Shown: one piece after another, positions 16,023-25,811 of the stretch
Numbering within the stretch: position 1 is the stretch's first letter
Layout of the letters: each line of letters begins with the position of its first letter
Assembly: GCA_035420085.1 (NCBI GenBank)
Contig: DAOLUH010000030.1
Location: 1 to 64,000 of the forward strand
Origin: DSWT01 sp035420085
GTDB lineage: Bacteria > Chloroflexota > Anaerolineae > B4-G1 > SLSP01
DNA length: 64,000 nt
Reading direction: 5' to 3'
The notes under the pieces: model-generated
What the model was told of the DNA's origin: nothing
The model's database searches: none
What the model saw: the letters and a program-made list of their open reading frames with translations, nothing else
Program-made: the position numbers and the translations under genes

Positions 16023-16880
16023 ATGACAGAAAAATCTATCATCATTACGGGTGCTAAACTCATTCTCATCGAAGGCATCCCCGGCTCCGGCAAGACGAGC
16101 GCCGCGCGTTTCGTCTGCGATTGGCTGACACAGCACGGCCAGCGCCCGCGCCTGTTCCTCGAAGGCGATTGGCAGCATCCGGCGGATTTCGAGTCGGTGG
16201 CATGTCTGGACGACGCCGAATACGCCGGCCTGCGCGCGCAGTTTCCCGCGCAGGCCGATTTCCTCGCGCAGCACGCCCGGCAGGAGAACGGGGAGTGGTT
16301 CTTCAGTTATCGCCAGATGCAGCACGAACACAGCGAGCAGCCGGATGCCCTCTTCGAGAGTCTGGCGCGCTTCGAAATCTACAACCTGCCCGCCGAAAAA
16401 CACCAACGTCTGATGCGGCAAAACTGGCGCAAATTTACTGCGGAGGCGCTCGCACAGGATGTCGTCTACGTGTTCGAGTGCTGTTTCCTGCAAAACCCGA
16501 TCACCACCCTGCTGGCATATCACAACCTCCCTGTGAAAGCCGTCCGGCAGCACGTTCTGGCGCTGGCGGACATCGTCAGCCCGCTCACGCCGAAGCTGGT
16601 CTACCTCGCCCGGCAGGATGTCGCCGCGACACTCGCAGCGGTGCGCCGCGAACGCCCGCCAGAGTGGGCCGATTTCGTCACCTGGTATCTGACGGGGCAA
16701 GACTACGGCAAAGCGCACAACTTGAGCGGCTTCGACGGCGTCAGCGCCTTTTACGCGATGCGCCAGGCGCTCGAACTCGAGCTATTGAAGACCTTGCCGC
16801 TTGCCTCGGCGGTGATCGCCGATGATGGCGATTGGGATACACGCTATGAAATCCTAGCATCTTTTTTGGAACAAACTTGA
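16023..16880 (+). CDS. P-loop NTPase, kinase-like
   Basis: A 285-residue soluble protein with Walker A EGIPGSGKTS (~18-27) directly after a short beta strand, and an acidic FLEGDWQHP segment typical of nucleotide-monophosphate-kinase-like folds. The FECCFLQNPI strand could be the Walker B/substrate side. The layout fits a small-molecule or nucleoside kinase rather than an ABC or STAND ATPase. No known family signature for the acceptor is visible. It stands alone between a terminator/promoter pair and the CPBP pseudogene. Confidence 0.7.
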   Translation: MTEKSIIITGAKLILIEGIPGSGKTSAARFVCDWLTQHGQRPRLFLEGDWQHPADFESVACLDDAEYAGLRAQFPAQADFLAQHARQENGEWFFSYRQMQHEHSEQPDALFESLARFEIYNLPAEKHQRLMRQNWRKFTAEALAQDVVYVFECCFLQNPITTLLAYHNLPVKAVRQHVLALADIVSPLTPKLVYLARQDVAATLAAVRRERPPEWADFVTWYLTGQDYGKAHNLSGFDGVSAFYAMRQALELELLKTLPLASAVIADDGDWDTRYEILASFLEQT

Positions 16881-16924
16881 GAGGAGACGGCGGTGCTAAT
16901 GCACATCATCCAAGCAGAAAATCT

Positions 16925-16996
16925 GTCAACGGATTGAACGGATTTTAACGGATTTTTTCTTTTCGATCCGTTTCATCCGTTGAATCCGTTGACATT
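16925..16996. repeat. Inverted nonamer arrays (leader element copy 2)
   Basis: GTCAACGGATTGAACGGAT-type units (16925-16953) face ATCCGTTTCATCCGTTGA-type units (16966-16993) across a T-rich loop, forming a ~28-bp imperfect hairpin directly before the CPBP pseudogene's Shine-Dalgarno. Confidence 0.8.
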
Positions 16997-17016
16997 TTCG
17001 AAGGAGGTTTACGCTA

Positions 17017-17841
17017 ATGTCGAAAGAAACTCGAAATCTAACGCTATTCTTTGTCGCAACGTTTATCTGGACGTGGGCGTTTTACATCCCTCTTGCGCTC
17101 AGCGGCAACAACCCTTACCAGATGCCGTGGATGCTCCTCCTCATCCTGGGCGGTGCGGGGCCTTCGATTGTAGGCGTTGTGATGGTTTTCCTGACTTACG
17201 ACAGAGAGCAACGCCGGGATTATTGGCGGCGGTGCTTTTCACCCAGACGCATCGGCCCGCTGTGGTGGGGGATGATTCTCCTGCTCTTTCCGGCGCTGTT
17301 TGTCGTGTACGTTATCCTGGACGTGGCGATGGGCGGCACACTACCGGGGATGGAACAGCTCCACAGCTTGATAGCAAACCCGCTGATGTGGCCGCTCGCG
17401 GCATTCCTGAGCTTTATGTCCGGTCCCTGGTCGGAAGAATTTGGCTGGCGCGGTTACGCACTGGAACCAGTGATGAAGCGCTGGGGAATCATTCGCGGCA
17501 CGGCTGTGTTAGAGGTCTTGTAGGGGGTATGGCACCTGCCATTGTTCTGGATGCCGGCCACCTGGCATGGGCAGATGGGCTTCAAGCTAGCCGGGTTCTG
17601 GACGTTCATCGCGTTCAATGTAGGACTGTCGTTGCTGATCACATGGGTATATCTCAACACACAGGGCAGTATCCTGGTAGGGATGTTAATGCACTTTACG
17701 TCAAATTTCACCAGCCAACTCGCGGCGCCGTCATCGGACCGGGTAGAGGTTTTGCGTGCCCTTCTGCTGTTGGTACTTGGTTTGCTGGGATGTATTCACG
17801 CTGCTCACCGGCTCACTTTTGAGCATTGGAAAAAGGAGTGA
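17017..17841 (+). pseudogene. CPBP intramembrane protease interrupted by one amber codon
   Basis: One continuous frame from the ATG at 17017 (AAGGAGG upstream) to the TGA at 17839-17841 would give ~274 residues of CPBP protease, except for a TAG at 17521-17523. The EExxxR box (WSEEFGWRGYAL) lies before it; HLPLFWMP and the last membrane helices lie after it. Relatives read WGxWHLP where this one reads *GVWHLP, so a single TGG-to-TAG change explains the stop. There are no frameshifts. Either a very recent nonsense mutation, population variation or a base error. The 168-residue truncated product would lack the histidine ligands. Confidence 0.85.
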
Positions 17842-18099
17842 TCCCACGGACAACCCGCCGACGTCACGCCCGCAGACCTGCGCGCGATGGCCGCCTTCGT
17901 CCAGGCCAACCGCACACTGACCACGCCTTTCGACATCGTGATGCAGGGCAAAACCGACGGCGCAGATCGCGCGCGCCAACAGGATCAACTGTCGCCATGG
18001 CAGGAAGCCGGCGCGACGTGGTGGATCGAAGGCTTGTGGGGCGAGCCGGAAGAGGCTGTGGTCGCGCGCATCCGTCAAGGCCCGCCGCAGGCGGCGTAG
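17842..18099 (+). pseudogene. C-terminal fragment of a luciferase-like flavin monooxygenase
   Basis: Immediately after the CPBP stop and in the same frame, ~85 codons read HGQPADVTPADLRAMAAFVQ... EAGATWWIEGLWG... ARIRQGPPQ, the C-terminal end of bacterial luciferase-like (LLM) F420/FMN oxidoreductases. The TIM-barrel core and any start signal are missing. The joint is abrupt, pointing to a deletion that fused two unrelated genes. Confidence 0.75.
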
Positions 18100-18118
18100 C
18101 GGTCAAGGAAGACTTCGG

Positions 18119-18202
18119 CTGCGCCGCCAGTTGCGCGCGTTCGACGGCCACAGCTGCCTGGCCGGCAAATGTCTCCACCAAGTGTACCTGGTCGGGACTG
18201 AG
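18119..18202 (-). pseudogene. Fragment of a GAF/KdpD-type sensor domain
   Basis: On the minus strand ~28 codons read LSPDQVHLVETFAGQAAVAV followed by ERAQLAAQ, the terminal helix of a GAF domain just before a kinase coiled coil. No start, kinase core or continuation is present. It is another short remnant, opposite in direction to the preceding oxidoreductase fragment. Confidence 0.55.
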
Positions 18203-18269
18203 GCAAAGGAGCAAGAAACCGGAGAAAAGGGTCAAGAAAGTGTCAAAGGCAAATGATGTTACGTCTAAC

Positions 18270-21200
18270 TCAATCAGCCTTTTCCTGCAACACCCGTGCC
18301 AGCAAATGAGACAGTTGCGACATATCCGGGGGCTTGAGCAGCCATCCGGTCAGCCCCTCCGCCTGCAAACGCTGAAGTTCTTGTTCCATCGGGTGACCAC
18401 TCAACATAATCACGGGTAATGTGAGATTGCGCCGTCGCATGGCGTGGAACAATGCTTGCCCGCCCATTCCCGGCATCACCAGATCACTGATGACCAGCGC
18501 TATCTCACCTGCACGCTGTTGCAAGATGTCCAATGCTTCTTGTCCATTTGCTGCCTCGAGGACCTGATAATCAAGCGCTCTCAAGGTATCGACGAAAACT
18601 TTCCGCAAAGTTGCGTCATCTTCGACCACCAAGAGGGTCTCTCCCCCTCCTGGAACAACAGTTTGTGCTTCCAATACAGGCATCGCTGGCTGACGAGTCA
18701 GCAAAGGGGGCAGGTAGATGAAAAATGTGGTCCCTTTTCCTACCTTCGTGCTGACATCAATGTGCCCCTCGTGCGCCCCCACAATGCCGTACACCTGCGA
18801 CAATCCCAGTCCAGTCCCTTGTCCGGGCGCTTTGGTGGTGAAGAATGGCTCGAAAATACGCGGGAGCACCTCGGCAGGAATGCCGCTGCCTGTATCTGTC
18901 ACCGCCAGGCGCACCCACTCCCCACCCGGTATCTCGTCCGAAGTCACACACCTGATTTTGTCTGTGATGAGCGGTCTGGACAAGGCAAAACACAGTTTTC
19001 CACCCTTCGGCATCGCATCTCGCGCATTGACCGCCAGGTTCATCAAGACCTGCTGCATCCGTGTCAGGTCGGCATTGACGATGTATTCGGCCGGCTCGTA
19101 ATCCAGGCTGATCTCTATATTCTCCGGCAAGGTGCGTTCCAACAGCTTGCACTGTTCTTTCAAAAGGGGCAAGAGATCGAGAGGCTGCCGTTCCAGCACC
19201 GATCTCCGGCTGAAATCGAGAATCTGCTGAATCAACTGGGTCGCGTGCCGGGCTTGCTGATTGATAATGGCCATGCGCTCTTGAACCAGGGCCGGCAAAT
19301 TCTCGACCTGCGCCGTCATCTGAGCGTAAAGGACGATGATGGCCATGATGTTGTTGAAATCATGGGCAATCCCGGCGGCCAATTGGCCCACGGCAGCCAT
19401 ACGCTCTTGTTGCTGCAGTTGCTCGCGCACTTCGCGCGCCTGAGTCACATCGTTGATGACTAACACCCAGTGTTCCGGTTCAAGGGCGTTATCCATCGGC
19501 CTGGCGATGACCTCAAAAATACGCTGATCAGCCCTGACTTCGTGCCATAACCCCCTAGTAGATGGCGAAGTGAGTAATTCAGCCAACGAACGGTTGCCCA
19601 GGTGAGTCAGGACGTCGCCTACTTTCACGCCAGCTAATGTGGCCAAATCTTTCTCGGCCACCGGATTGGCCTGCACAATACGGCGCTCCCCATCCAGCAA
19701 CAGCACACCCTCTGGAACAGTGGCAAGGATCTGACGCAGTTCCCGCGCCTGCTCACTGACTTGAGCCGCCAAACGTTCGCGTTCTGTCTCGACCCACTTG
19801 CGTTTGAGGAGATGCCCCAGTGTTGTGGCATAGAGTCGTAAAATCTCGAGCTGTTGCTCCGTGATCGGTTGATGGCTGATGAGATTATCAGTATACATGA
19901 GGCCGATGACTTGATCACCATCCCAAAGCGCGCCTGCAACAAGTGTTCCTTCACCCAACTCCTGGCCCTGATGCACCAATGGTGTGTGCTCGCTATAAGC
20001 CACAGGGTGCTTTTGCGAGTAAACCTCCCAGCCCAAGCCTTCGTGCTTGAATTCAGCTCGCAGGTTCCGTTCGTCCCGTAGTTTGCCTTGTTCATCTACC
20101 CCAAACGAGCCGCGCAGGAAACCACGATCCTCGTCAATAAACCAGATACCGACCCGATCGAATCCCAGGCGGGCGCGCGCCAACTCGACCGCCCGCTGGC
20201 ACAAGTCATCGGAAGATTCGGCCTTGGAGAGTTGAATGGTCACTTGCTGAAGCGCCGCCAACTGTGCAGAAAATTGCAGTGCCGCCTCACGATTTTGTCG
20301 CAACGCATCCTCCACTCGCTTGCGCTCGGTGATGTCTTGTTGCAGTTGGGTATTGGCGGCGGCCAGTTCAGCCGTGCGTTGTTGCACCCGCATCTCCAGT
20401 TCATCATGGGCTAGTTGCAGTTGTTCATACAGTCGGGCATTCTCAATGGCAATAGCTGCCTGGCTTGCCAACATATTAAGGACATGGATATGCTCCTCGT
20501 TGAAGGCATGGCGATTGGTCTTGCTGTGTATATCCAGCGTTCCGATAATCTTTCCTCCCACCACTAGAGGCACGCTGGCGCAGGCCAGCAAACCTTCATT
20601 CGCGGCGGAAGGGTTGTAGAAACGCGAATCATTGGGCAAATCATTGGCAATTATCGGCTGGCCCGTTTGCGCAACCCGTCCGGCAATGCTTTCACCAATC
20701 CGATCACGAGTTCCTTTTACCACTGTATCGCTCAATCCAAAGGCGCCTCGGATTGTCAACGTCTCCCCAGCTTCGTCCAGCAGCAATATCACCCCTGTGT
20801 CTGCGCCCAACAACTCGGCCGTGCTGCGCGTGATCGCATCAAGTACCACTTTCAACTGCAACGGCGCCGTGATAACCTGGCCTACCCGGTAGAGGGCGGT
20901 GAGCTGCTCATTCGCTCTCCTTAACTCTGCGGTGCGCTGATTAACGCGCCCTTCCATCTCATCGTGTGCCCGACGCAGCGCCTCCTCCGCCCGTTTGCGC
21001 TCGGTGATGTCGCGGCCCAATCCCACCAGACCGATGATATTGCCGGCTCCATCACGCAACGGGAGCTTGGTCCGCAGATACCAGCGTGGCGGACCGGGTT
21101 TGTGTGGCGGGGTATGTTCGTCGTTGAGCAGGGGGATGCCCGTGCGCATGATCGTCTCTTCCTCGTCAGCAAATTGCTTCGCCAGATATGGCGGCAGGAA

Positions 21201-24200
21201 ATCCTCGTCCCGCTTTCCAATGATTTCGTCTGCGCTTTGTACGCCTACGGAACGCATGACCCACTCATTGACCAGCAGGAACCGCCGTTCGCGGTCTTTG
21301 ACGTAGACTTCCTCGGGCAGGTTGTCCACCAGGGTGCGCAATAACTCGCGCTCTTGTGACAAGATCATCTCTGCCTGCTTGCGCGCGGTGATGTCTCTGA
21401 CGACCGCCAGTATGCCGGTTGGGTTGGAATGGGCGTCTCGTAGAATGGAAGTGGTAAGCTCAACCCAGATCGTCGTCCCATTTTTACAATACACTTCAAG
21501 TTCCAACAAAACAGTTCTGGCTGGACCGGCTGTTTCGTCTGCCCCCAACACCACTTGCTCGACCGACAACTCGTTTATAGTCTGCAGAGATGCAGGGGTC
21601 AGGATTTGATCCAGTGATTGGGCCATTGTCTCTTCAGCCGTATAGCCGCGCAACCTGAACACCGATGGACTCACATAGACCGGCTTGAGGTCAAAATCAA
21701 AGACGGTAATGGTGTCCGCGGTGTTTTCGGCAATGAGGCGGTAACGTGCCTCGCTATCTTGCAATTGTTGATAAGCCAGTAAGGTACTCAGGCTATCTTC
21801 CAGCCGCCGGCCAATCTCCTGAAAAAGTCGCTCCTCCTCCGGCGTCCAGACCCGGGGATAAGAACACTGTTGCAGCATGAACTCCCAGGGTTTGCCCACC
21901 TTAGGCTGCAAGGCCATGCCCATCAATGACTGAAAATTGAAACGTTCCGCCACTTCCGCCGGCAAGGGGTATGCAGAGCCTGGACCAAATGTCACCGGCC
22001 CATCCGTCGCTAACATCGTGCGTTGCTTCCGAGCGACACCGGCATCCATAGGTATCTCACCGGCCAGGAGATGGGCGCCGGGATATTCCGGCCGCGTCCG
22101 CTCCATAGGCACATGCCACGTAGCCGCCTCGGGATCGCAGGGATAGACCAGCCCTGCCCGATCGCAATCGAAGATCGTTAAGACCACATCCAGGACATCG
22201 CTCATCATCTGTTCGAGATCCGTCGTGCCTTGTATGGCCCGATTGATTCGATCCATACATTCGAAAAAGCGCAGATGGGCCAGGCGTTCCTGTTCGGCTT
22301 GTTTGATTTCATGGATGTCGCGCCCGATGGCCATGACAGAAGCCACCTGGCCGTCCGGACCAAACTCCGGCACAAAGCGCATATGGCCCCAGTGCATCTC
22401 GCCCTGGGCCGTGCGGAACGGCATCTCAATGGCGCACTCGGCAGCGGTCTCGAGCACCTTCCGCAACTGATCAATGTAGATTTGTGGGGCATAGACCGGT
22501 GACTCATCAGCCGGCGTCTTGTCCAGCACATCTTCCGCCGGTTTTCCGAACAGCTTCTGAATGGCCGGGTTGACGTAAACGCGACGATATTCCCGGTCGT
22601 AACGGGCGATAAAGTCGGGCGAGTTCTCCACAAGGGCGCGGAAGAGCTGTTCGCTGGCCTGGATTTGCATTTCTGCCTTTTTGCGTTCGGTGATGTCCAG
22701 AAAGGCCCCAACGATGCCCGCTACCTGATCGTTTTCATCGCGGAAGACATCCTTGGCATAGATGACCGGGCGATTTGCGCCGTCCTTGTCCCGCACCATG
22801 AATTCATAAACCTGCCGGACAGGATGCCCCATCAACTCCAGGTCTTTGCTGTGGTAGACCTGAGCATGTTCGCTGGGCCAGAGTTCGTAAACGGTTTTGC
22901 CTGTCATCTCCGCCGCTGTGACACCCATCACCTCGGTGAAAGCGCGATTGCACCCCAGATACCGACCTTCTCTATCTTTGTAGAACACAGGCGTGGGTAT
23001 CGCTGAAAGCAACGCCTCGGTAAATCTTGCCGACTGTTCCAAACGTGAATGGGCCTCGATGAGCGCCTCTTCGGCCCGCTTACGTTCAGCGCGCGTGCGC
23101 AACGTATTGATGCCGAAAGCCAGATCACCGGCCAGTTCTGCCAAAAGCTGAATTTCGTCGGAGGTAAAGGCGTTGGGGTTCGAAGCATAGATATTGAAAA
23201 TACCAAAGGTGCGAGCGTTTTCATCCTTGAGCGGTAACGTGATGCTGGAGCGATAGCCACGTTGCAAGGCGCTTTCCCGCCACGGAGCCATGCGCGGGTC
23301 GGTCGTGAAATCCTGGGTATAGGTGATTTCGCCAGTCCGGATGGCCATTCCGGCAGGGCCGCGCCCTCGTTCCGTGCCAGACCAGGTCAGCCTGGCCTGT
23401 TCGAGATACCCGCCCTCGACCCCCGCCCAGGCGACAGGGCGTATGGTCCTGACCTCATCGTTTTCGGCATACCCCACCCAGGCCATGCGATACCCGGCCT
23501 CATCGCACACAATGCGGCAGATTTCATTGAGCAGGGTCTGTTCGTCAACGGCTCGTAAGAGGACCTGATTACAGTTGCTAATAGCGCGTAATTCGCGGTT
23601 TGACCGGTGCAACGCTTCCTCGGCCAGCTTGCGTTCGGTCATGTCCTGGGCCAACACAGCAACACCGATGATCATTCCCGCTTCATCCTTAATGGGGCTG
23701 TGTGAGACTCGAAAATAGCGGCGCGACCGGAGTTCCTCTCCCGAATATGCCTCCTCCACAAGCGGCTCTCCGGCCAAGGCCCGATCAAGGTTGCCCTGGG
23801 CGGTCTCTCGATCTTCCTGCACGGTCATATAATCCAACAAACTATGACCGATTTCAATCTCCGCGCCATAGAGCGCCTTCATAATGGCGGCATGACCTTG
23901 ATTGAAACTGGTGTACCGGTATTGTCGGTCCACCGAAAAGATCAACGCATTGGCGCTATCAATGATGCCGCGTAAGGTGGAGTACTGCGCTTTCAGGGCG
24001 GCCTCTGCCCGTTTGAGGTCAGTGACGTCTGTGGCGATGTGAATAACTTTGTCGAGTTTCCCCTGCGCATCGAACACCGGCGTACAGGAGGTGAAAAAGA
24101 CACCATGCAGTGCTTTTGTTTCTGCGGCTTCCAGATGCCCTGAGTAAAGCATCTGCGCCATTGGACACCCCGTGGGCACATGAGAGGTCCCATGAAAAAC

Positions 24201-24473
24201 CTCGTAGCAATGCTTGCCCACCAGGTCCTCAGCGGCCATGCCCGTGGCCTCCGCCGCGGCCCGATTGGCCGCCATCACCACATATTGAGGACTGAGGATC
24301 AACGTAGGATGGCCAATGGCTTGGAAAATCGCCTCCCATTCCTGGGAGGCACGGCGCAGCGCCTCCTCCATCCGCTTAAGTTCGATTTCTGCCGCTTCCA
24401 GTTCGGCAACCCGACGACGCAAACGGGTGAGTTCCTCAATCTGTTGAGCCTGCGTTTGATCCCCATCTTCCAT
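18270..24473 (-). CDS. Giant hybrid histidine kinase with seven PAS and four GAF domains
   Basis: A 2067-residue soluble-looking sensor (no membrane segment). Order, approximate residues: coiled coil 1-45; PAS 45-150 (with a Cys/His-rich GKHCYEVFHG...TGCPM segment); PAS 165-280; GAF 300-460; PAS 480-600; PAS 610-725; GAF 745-905; PAS 911-1030; PAS 1040-1160; GAF 1200-1345; coiled coil; GAF 1410-1555; PAS 1580-1685; HisKA with His1704 (GIAHDFNN); HATPase 1800-1925; receiver 1945-2062 with Asp1997 (VISDLVMPG). It should autophosphorylate and pass phosphate to its own receiver. AGGAGG precedes the start. It stands alone; a free histidine phosphotransfer protein is not seen nearby. Confidence 0.92.
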   Translation of the reverse strand: MEDGDQTQAQQIEELTRLRRRVAELEAAEIELKRMEEALRRASQEWEAIFQAIGHPTLILSPQYVVMAANRAAAEATGMAAEDLVGKHCYEVFHGTSHVPTGCPMAQMLYSGHLEAAETKALHGVFFTSCTPVFDAQGKLDKVIHIATDVTDLKRAEAALKAQYSTLRGIIDSANALIFSVDRQYRYTSFNQGHAAIMKALYGAEIEIGHSLLDYMTVQEDRETAQGNLDRALAGEPLVEEAYSGEELRSRRYFRVSHSPIKDEAGMIIGVAVLAQDMTERKLAEEALHRSNRELRAISNCNQVLLRAVDEQTLLNEICRIVCDEAGYRMAWVGYAENDEVRTIRPVAWAGVEGGYLEQARLTWSGTERGRGPAGMAIRTGEITYTQDFTTDPRMAPWRESALQRGYRSSITLPLKDENARTFGIFNIYASNPNAFTSDEIQLLAELAGDLAFGINTLRTRAERKRAEEALIEAHSRLEQSARFTEALLSAIPTPVFYKDREGRYLGCNRAFTEVMGVTAAEMTGKTVYELWPSEHAQVYHSKDLELMGHPVRQVYEFMVRDKDGANRPVIYAKDVFRDENDQVAGIVGAFLDITERKKAEMQIQASEQLFRALVENSPDFIARYDREYRRVYVNPAIQKLFGKPAEDVLDKTPADESPVYAPQIYIDQLRKVLETAAECAIEMPFRTAQGEMHWGHMRFVPEFGPDGQVASVMAIGRDIHEIKQAEQERLAHLRFFECMDRINRAIQGTTDLEQMMSDVLDVVLTIFDCDRAGLVYPCDPEAATWHVPMERTRPEYPGAHLLAGEIPMDAGVARKQRTMLATDGPVTFGPGSAYPLPAEVAERFNFQSLMGMALQPKVGKPWEFMLQQCSYPRVWTPEEERLFQEIGRRLEDSLSTLLAYQQLQDSEARYRLIAENTADTITVFDFDLKPVYVSPSVFRLRGYTAEETMAQSLDQILTPASLQTINELSVEQVVLGADETAGPARTVLLELEVYCKNGTTIWVELTTSILRDAHSNPTGILAVVRDITARKQAEMILSQERELLRTLVDNLPEEVYVKDRERRFLLVNEWVMRSVGVQSADEIIGKRDEDFLPPYLAKQFADEEETIMRTGIPLLNDEHTPPHKPGPPRWYLRTKLPLRDGAGNIIGLVGLGRDITERKRAEEALRRAHDEMEGRVNQRTAELRRANEQLTALYRVGQVITAPLQLKVVLDAITRSTAELLGADTGVILLLDEAGETLTIRGAFGLSDTVVKGTRDRIGESIAGRVAQTGQPIIANDLPNDSRFYNPSAANEGLLACASVPLVVGGKIIGTLDIHSKTNRHAFNEEHIHVLNMLASQAAIAIENARLYEQLQLAHDELEMRVQQRTAELAAANTQLQQDITERKRVEDALRQNREAALQFSAQLAALQQVTIQLSKAESSDDLCQRAVELARARLGFDRVGIWFIDEDRGFLRGSFGVDEQGKLRDERNLRAEFKHEGLGWEVYSQKHPVAYSEHTPLVHQGQELGEGTLVAGALWDGDQVIGLMYTDNLISHQPITEQQLEILRLYATTLGHLLKRKWVETERERLAAQVSEQARELRQILATVPEGVLLLDGERRIVQANPVAEKDLATLAGVKVGDVLTHLGNRSLAELLTSPSTRGLWHEVRADQRIFEVIARPMDNALEPEHWVLVINDVTQAREVREQLQQQERMAAVGQLAAGIAHDFNNIMAIIVLYAQMTAQVENLPALVQERMAIINQQARHATQLIQQILDFSRRSVLERQPLDLLPLLKEQCKLLERTLPENIEISLDYEPAEYIVNADLTRMQQVLMNLAVNARDAMPKGGKLCFALSRPLITDKIRCVTSDEIPGGEWVRLAVTDTGSGIPAEVLPRIFEPFFTTKAPGQGTGLGLSQVYGIVGAHEGHIDVSTKVGKGTTFFIYLPPLLTRQPAMPVLEAQTVVPGGGETLLVVEDDATLRKVFVDTLRALDYQVLEAANGQEALDILQQRAGEIALVISDLVMPGMGGQALFHAMRRRNLTLPVIMLSGHPMEQELQRLQAEGLTGWLLKPPDMSQLSHLLARVLQEKAD

Positions 24474-24968
24474 CTCAGTCCTCCTATCGCTACGTCCCAG
24501 ACACTTGCATAACGAGCAACAATTGAAGCCTCAGTCAGTCTCTCCATCCAATGGCCGCCGATATTTTTAAGGTCGCTACTATCAAGTTTACCGCAGTACC
24601 GGGGTTTTGTCTATACGAGTGCATTTCAGGACGGAGGCGACTTTTACCGCAGTCACTATGCTCTACAGAGCACCATGAACGATGAAGATGGCGCGTAGTG
24701 ACGACTTCAGTCGTTGACTGCACAAGCGACTAAGGTCGCTACGACGAACATGTTTCTATTGTCAGACCAGAGCGTGCAGAGTCCGCAGCGTCACCCAAAA
24801 TTTCTCTGCACGCTCGGTGAACTCTGCGGTTCAATCAAAGGCTTATCTGGCTTTTGCCCCCAAGTTGAAATACACGTGTCTGATAAGCCCTGGGGCATGA
24901 GCGTAGCGTTCGTGAAGCGGAGATCATTCAGGGTCGGGCGGCGCTGTTGCGCCGCTCGACCCACAGCA
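24474..24968. other. 495-base intergenic region with dispersed repeats
   Basis: No gene is seen. TAAGGTCGCTAC occurs twice (~24569 and ~24730), and GTAGTGACGACTTCAGTCGTT (~24695) resembles a dispersed palindromic element. The distal end holds the operon terminator at 24931-24962. The promoter of the giant kinase must lie in 24490-24620 on the minus strand, but no confident -35/-10 pair was found. Confidence 0.6.
24931..24962 (-). terminator. Hairpin after the response regulator
   Basis: GGGTCG(G)GCGGCGC pairs with GCGCCGC(T)CGACCC around TGTT, beginning 7 bases past the response-regulator stop. There is no T-run. Confidence 0.6.
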
Positions 24969-25811
24969 TCAAGCGTTGCCGGCGTCCGGCTCAAAGCTGT
25001 AGCCGCGGCCACGGAAGGTGTGGATGAAATGCGGCTGCGTGGGGTCGGCTTCGAGCTTGCGCCGCAGCCGGTGCAACGGGGCGCGCACGAGGTCGCGCGC
25101 TTCAAGGGGACTCACGGCCACGCCCTGCAGGTGCGCGCCAAGCTCCTGAGCCGAGACGACGCGCCCTGGATGGCGCATCAGGTAGGCGAGGATGTTCAAC
25201 TCGGTGGGGGTGAGGGCGATGGCATGGTCGGCAATGATCGCCAGGCCCTTGTGGACGTCCACCGTGAGGCCGGGCGCTTGCAAAAACCGCCCGGCGGGCG
25301 CGGCAGGCGCCGGTTCAGCCCCCACCGGCGCAGCATCGGCGGGCGCGTTTTTGAGCGTCGCCAGCGCGCGTTCCAACAGCGCGACCGGGTCGTCGGGAGA
25401 GACGTGCTGCTGCCGCCAGGCCAGGCCGTTTTCCACCACACGCAGAATCTCACGCAAGGAGCTGGGCTTGAAGAGATAATCGTAGGCCCAGTGGCGCAGC
25501 GCGACGATGGCCGATTCCAGGGTGGCGTAGCCAGTAAGGATGATGAAGACGGTGTCCGGCGCGTGCGGGCGGGCCTCTGCCAGCACCGCCGTGCCGGACA
25601 TGCCCGGCATGTTCAGGTCGAGCAACACCAGATCAAACGGTTCGGCGCGAATTTTCTGCAGCGCCTCGGTCCCCGAAGTCGCTTCCGCCGGCCGGTAGCC
25701 CACCCGTTTGAACAAGTCCAGCAAGGTGCGGCGGATGCCCGGCTCGTCGTCGGCGATCAAGATCCGCGCGCCGGCAAAAGCGGTCGTGAAGGGCGCCGCG
25801 GCGTCGCTCAT
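24969..25811 (-). CDS. Response regulator with OmpR-type winged helix
   Basis: A 280-residue protein. The receiver domain (~16-130) has the acidic pair DDE, phospho-acceptor Asp in LVLLDLNMPG and Lys in LFKPSSL. A proline/alanine linker leads to a C-terminal winged helix (ALTPTELNILAYLMRHPG... FRGRGYSFEP) typical of OmpR/PhoB DNA-binding domains. Its ATG overlaps the stop of the kinase gene upstream (ATGA), so the two are a translationally coupled sensor/regulator pair. Target promoters are unknown. Confidence 0.92.
   Translation of the reverse strand: MSDAAAPFTTAFAGARILIADDEPGIRRTLLDLFKRVGYRPAEATSGTEALQKIRAEPFDLVLLDLNMPGMSGTAVLAEARPHAPDTVFIILTGYATLESAIVALRHWAYDYLFKPSSLREILRVVENGLAWRQQHVSPDDPVALLERALATLKNAPADAAPVGAEPAPAAPAGRFLQAPGLTVDVHKGLAIIADHAIALTPTELNILAYLMRHPGRVVSAQELGAHLQGVAVSPLEARDLVRAPLHRLRRKLEADPTQPHFIHTFRGRGYSFEPDAGNA

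Noticed and set aside
17521..17523. TAG read as pyrrolysine or another recoded amino acid
   Set aside because: The site corresponds to a conserved Trp, with no sign of pyl genes and ordinary TAG stops elsewhere (e.g. CheR, OleD).
17826..18419. A 197-codon frame overlapping the fragments at 17.8-18.4 kb
   Set aside because: Arg-rich out-of-frame reading of the luciferase-like fragment and antisense of the giant kinase's end.
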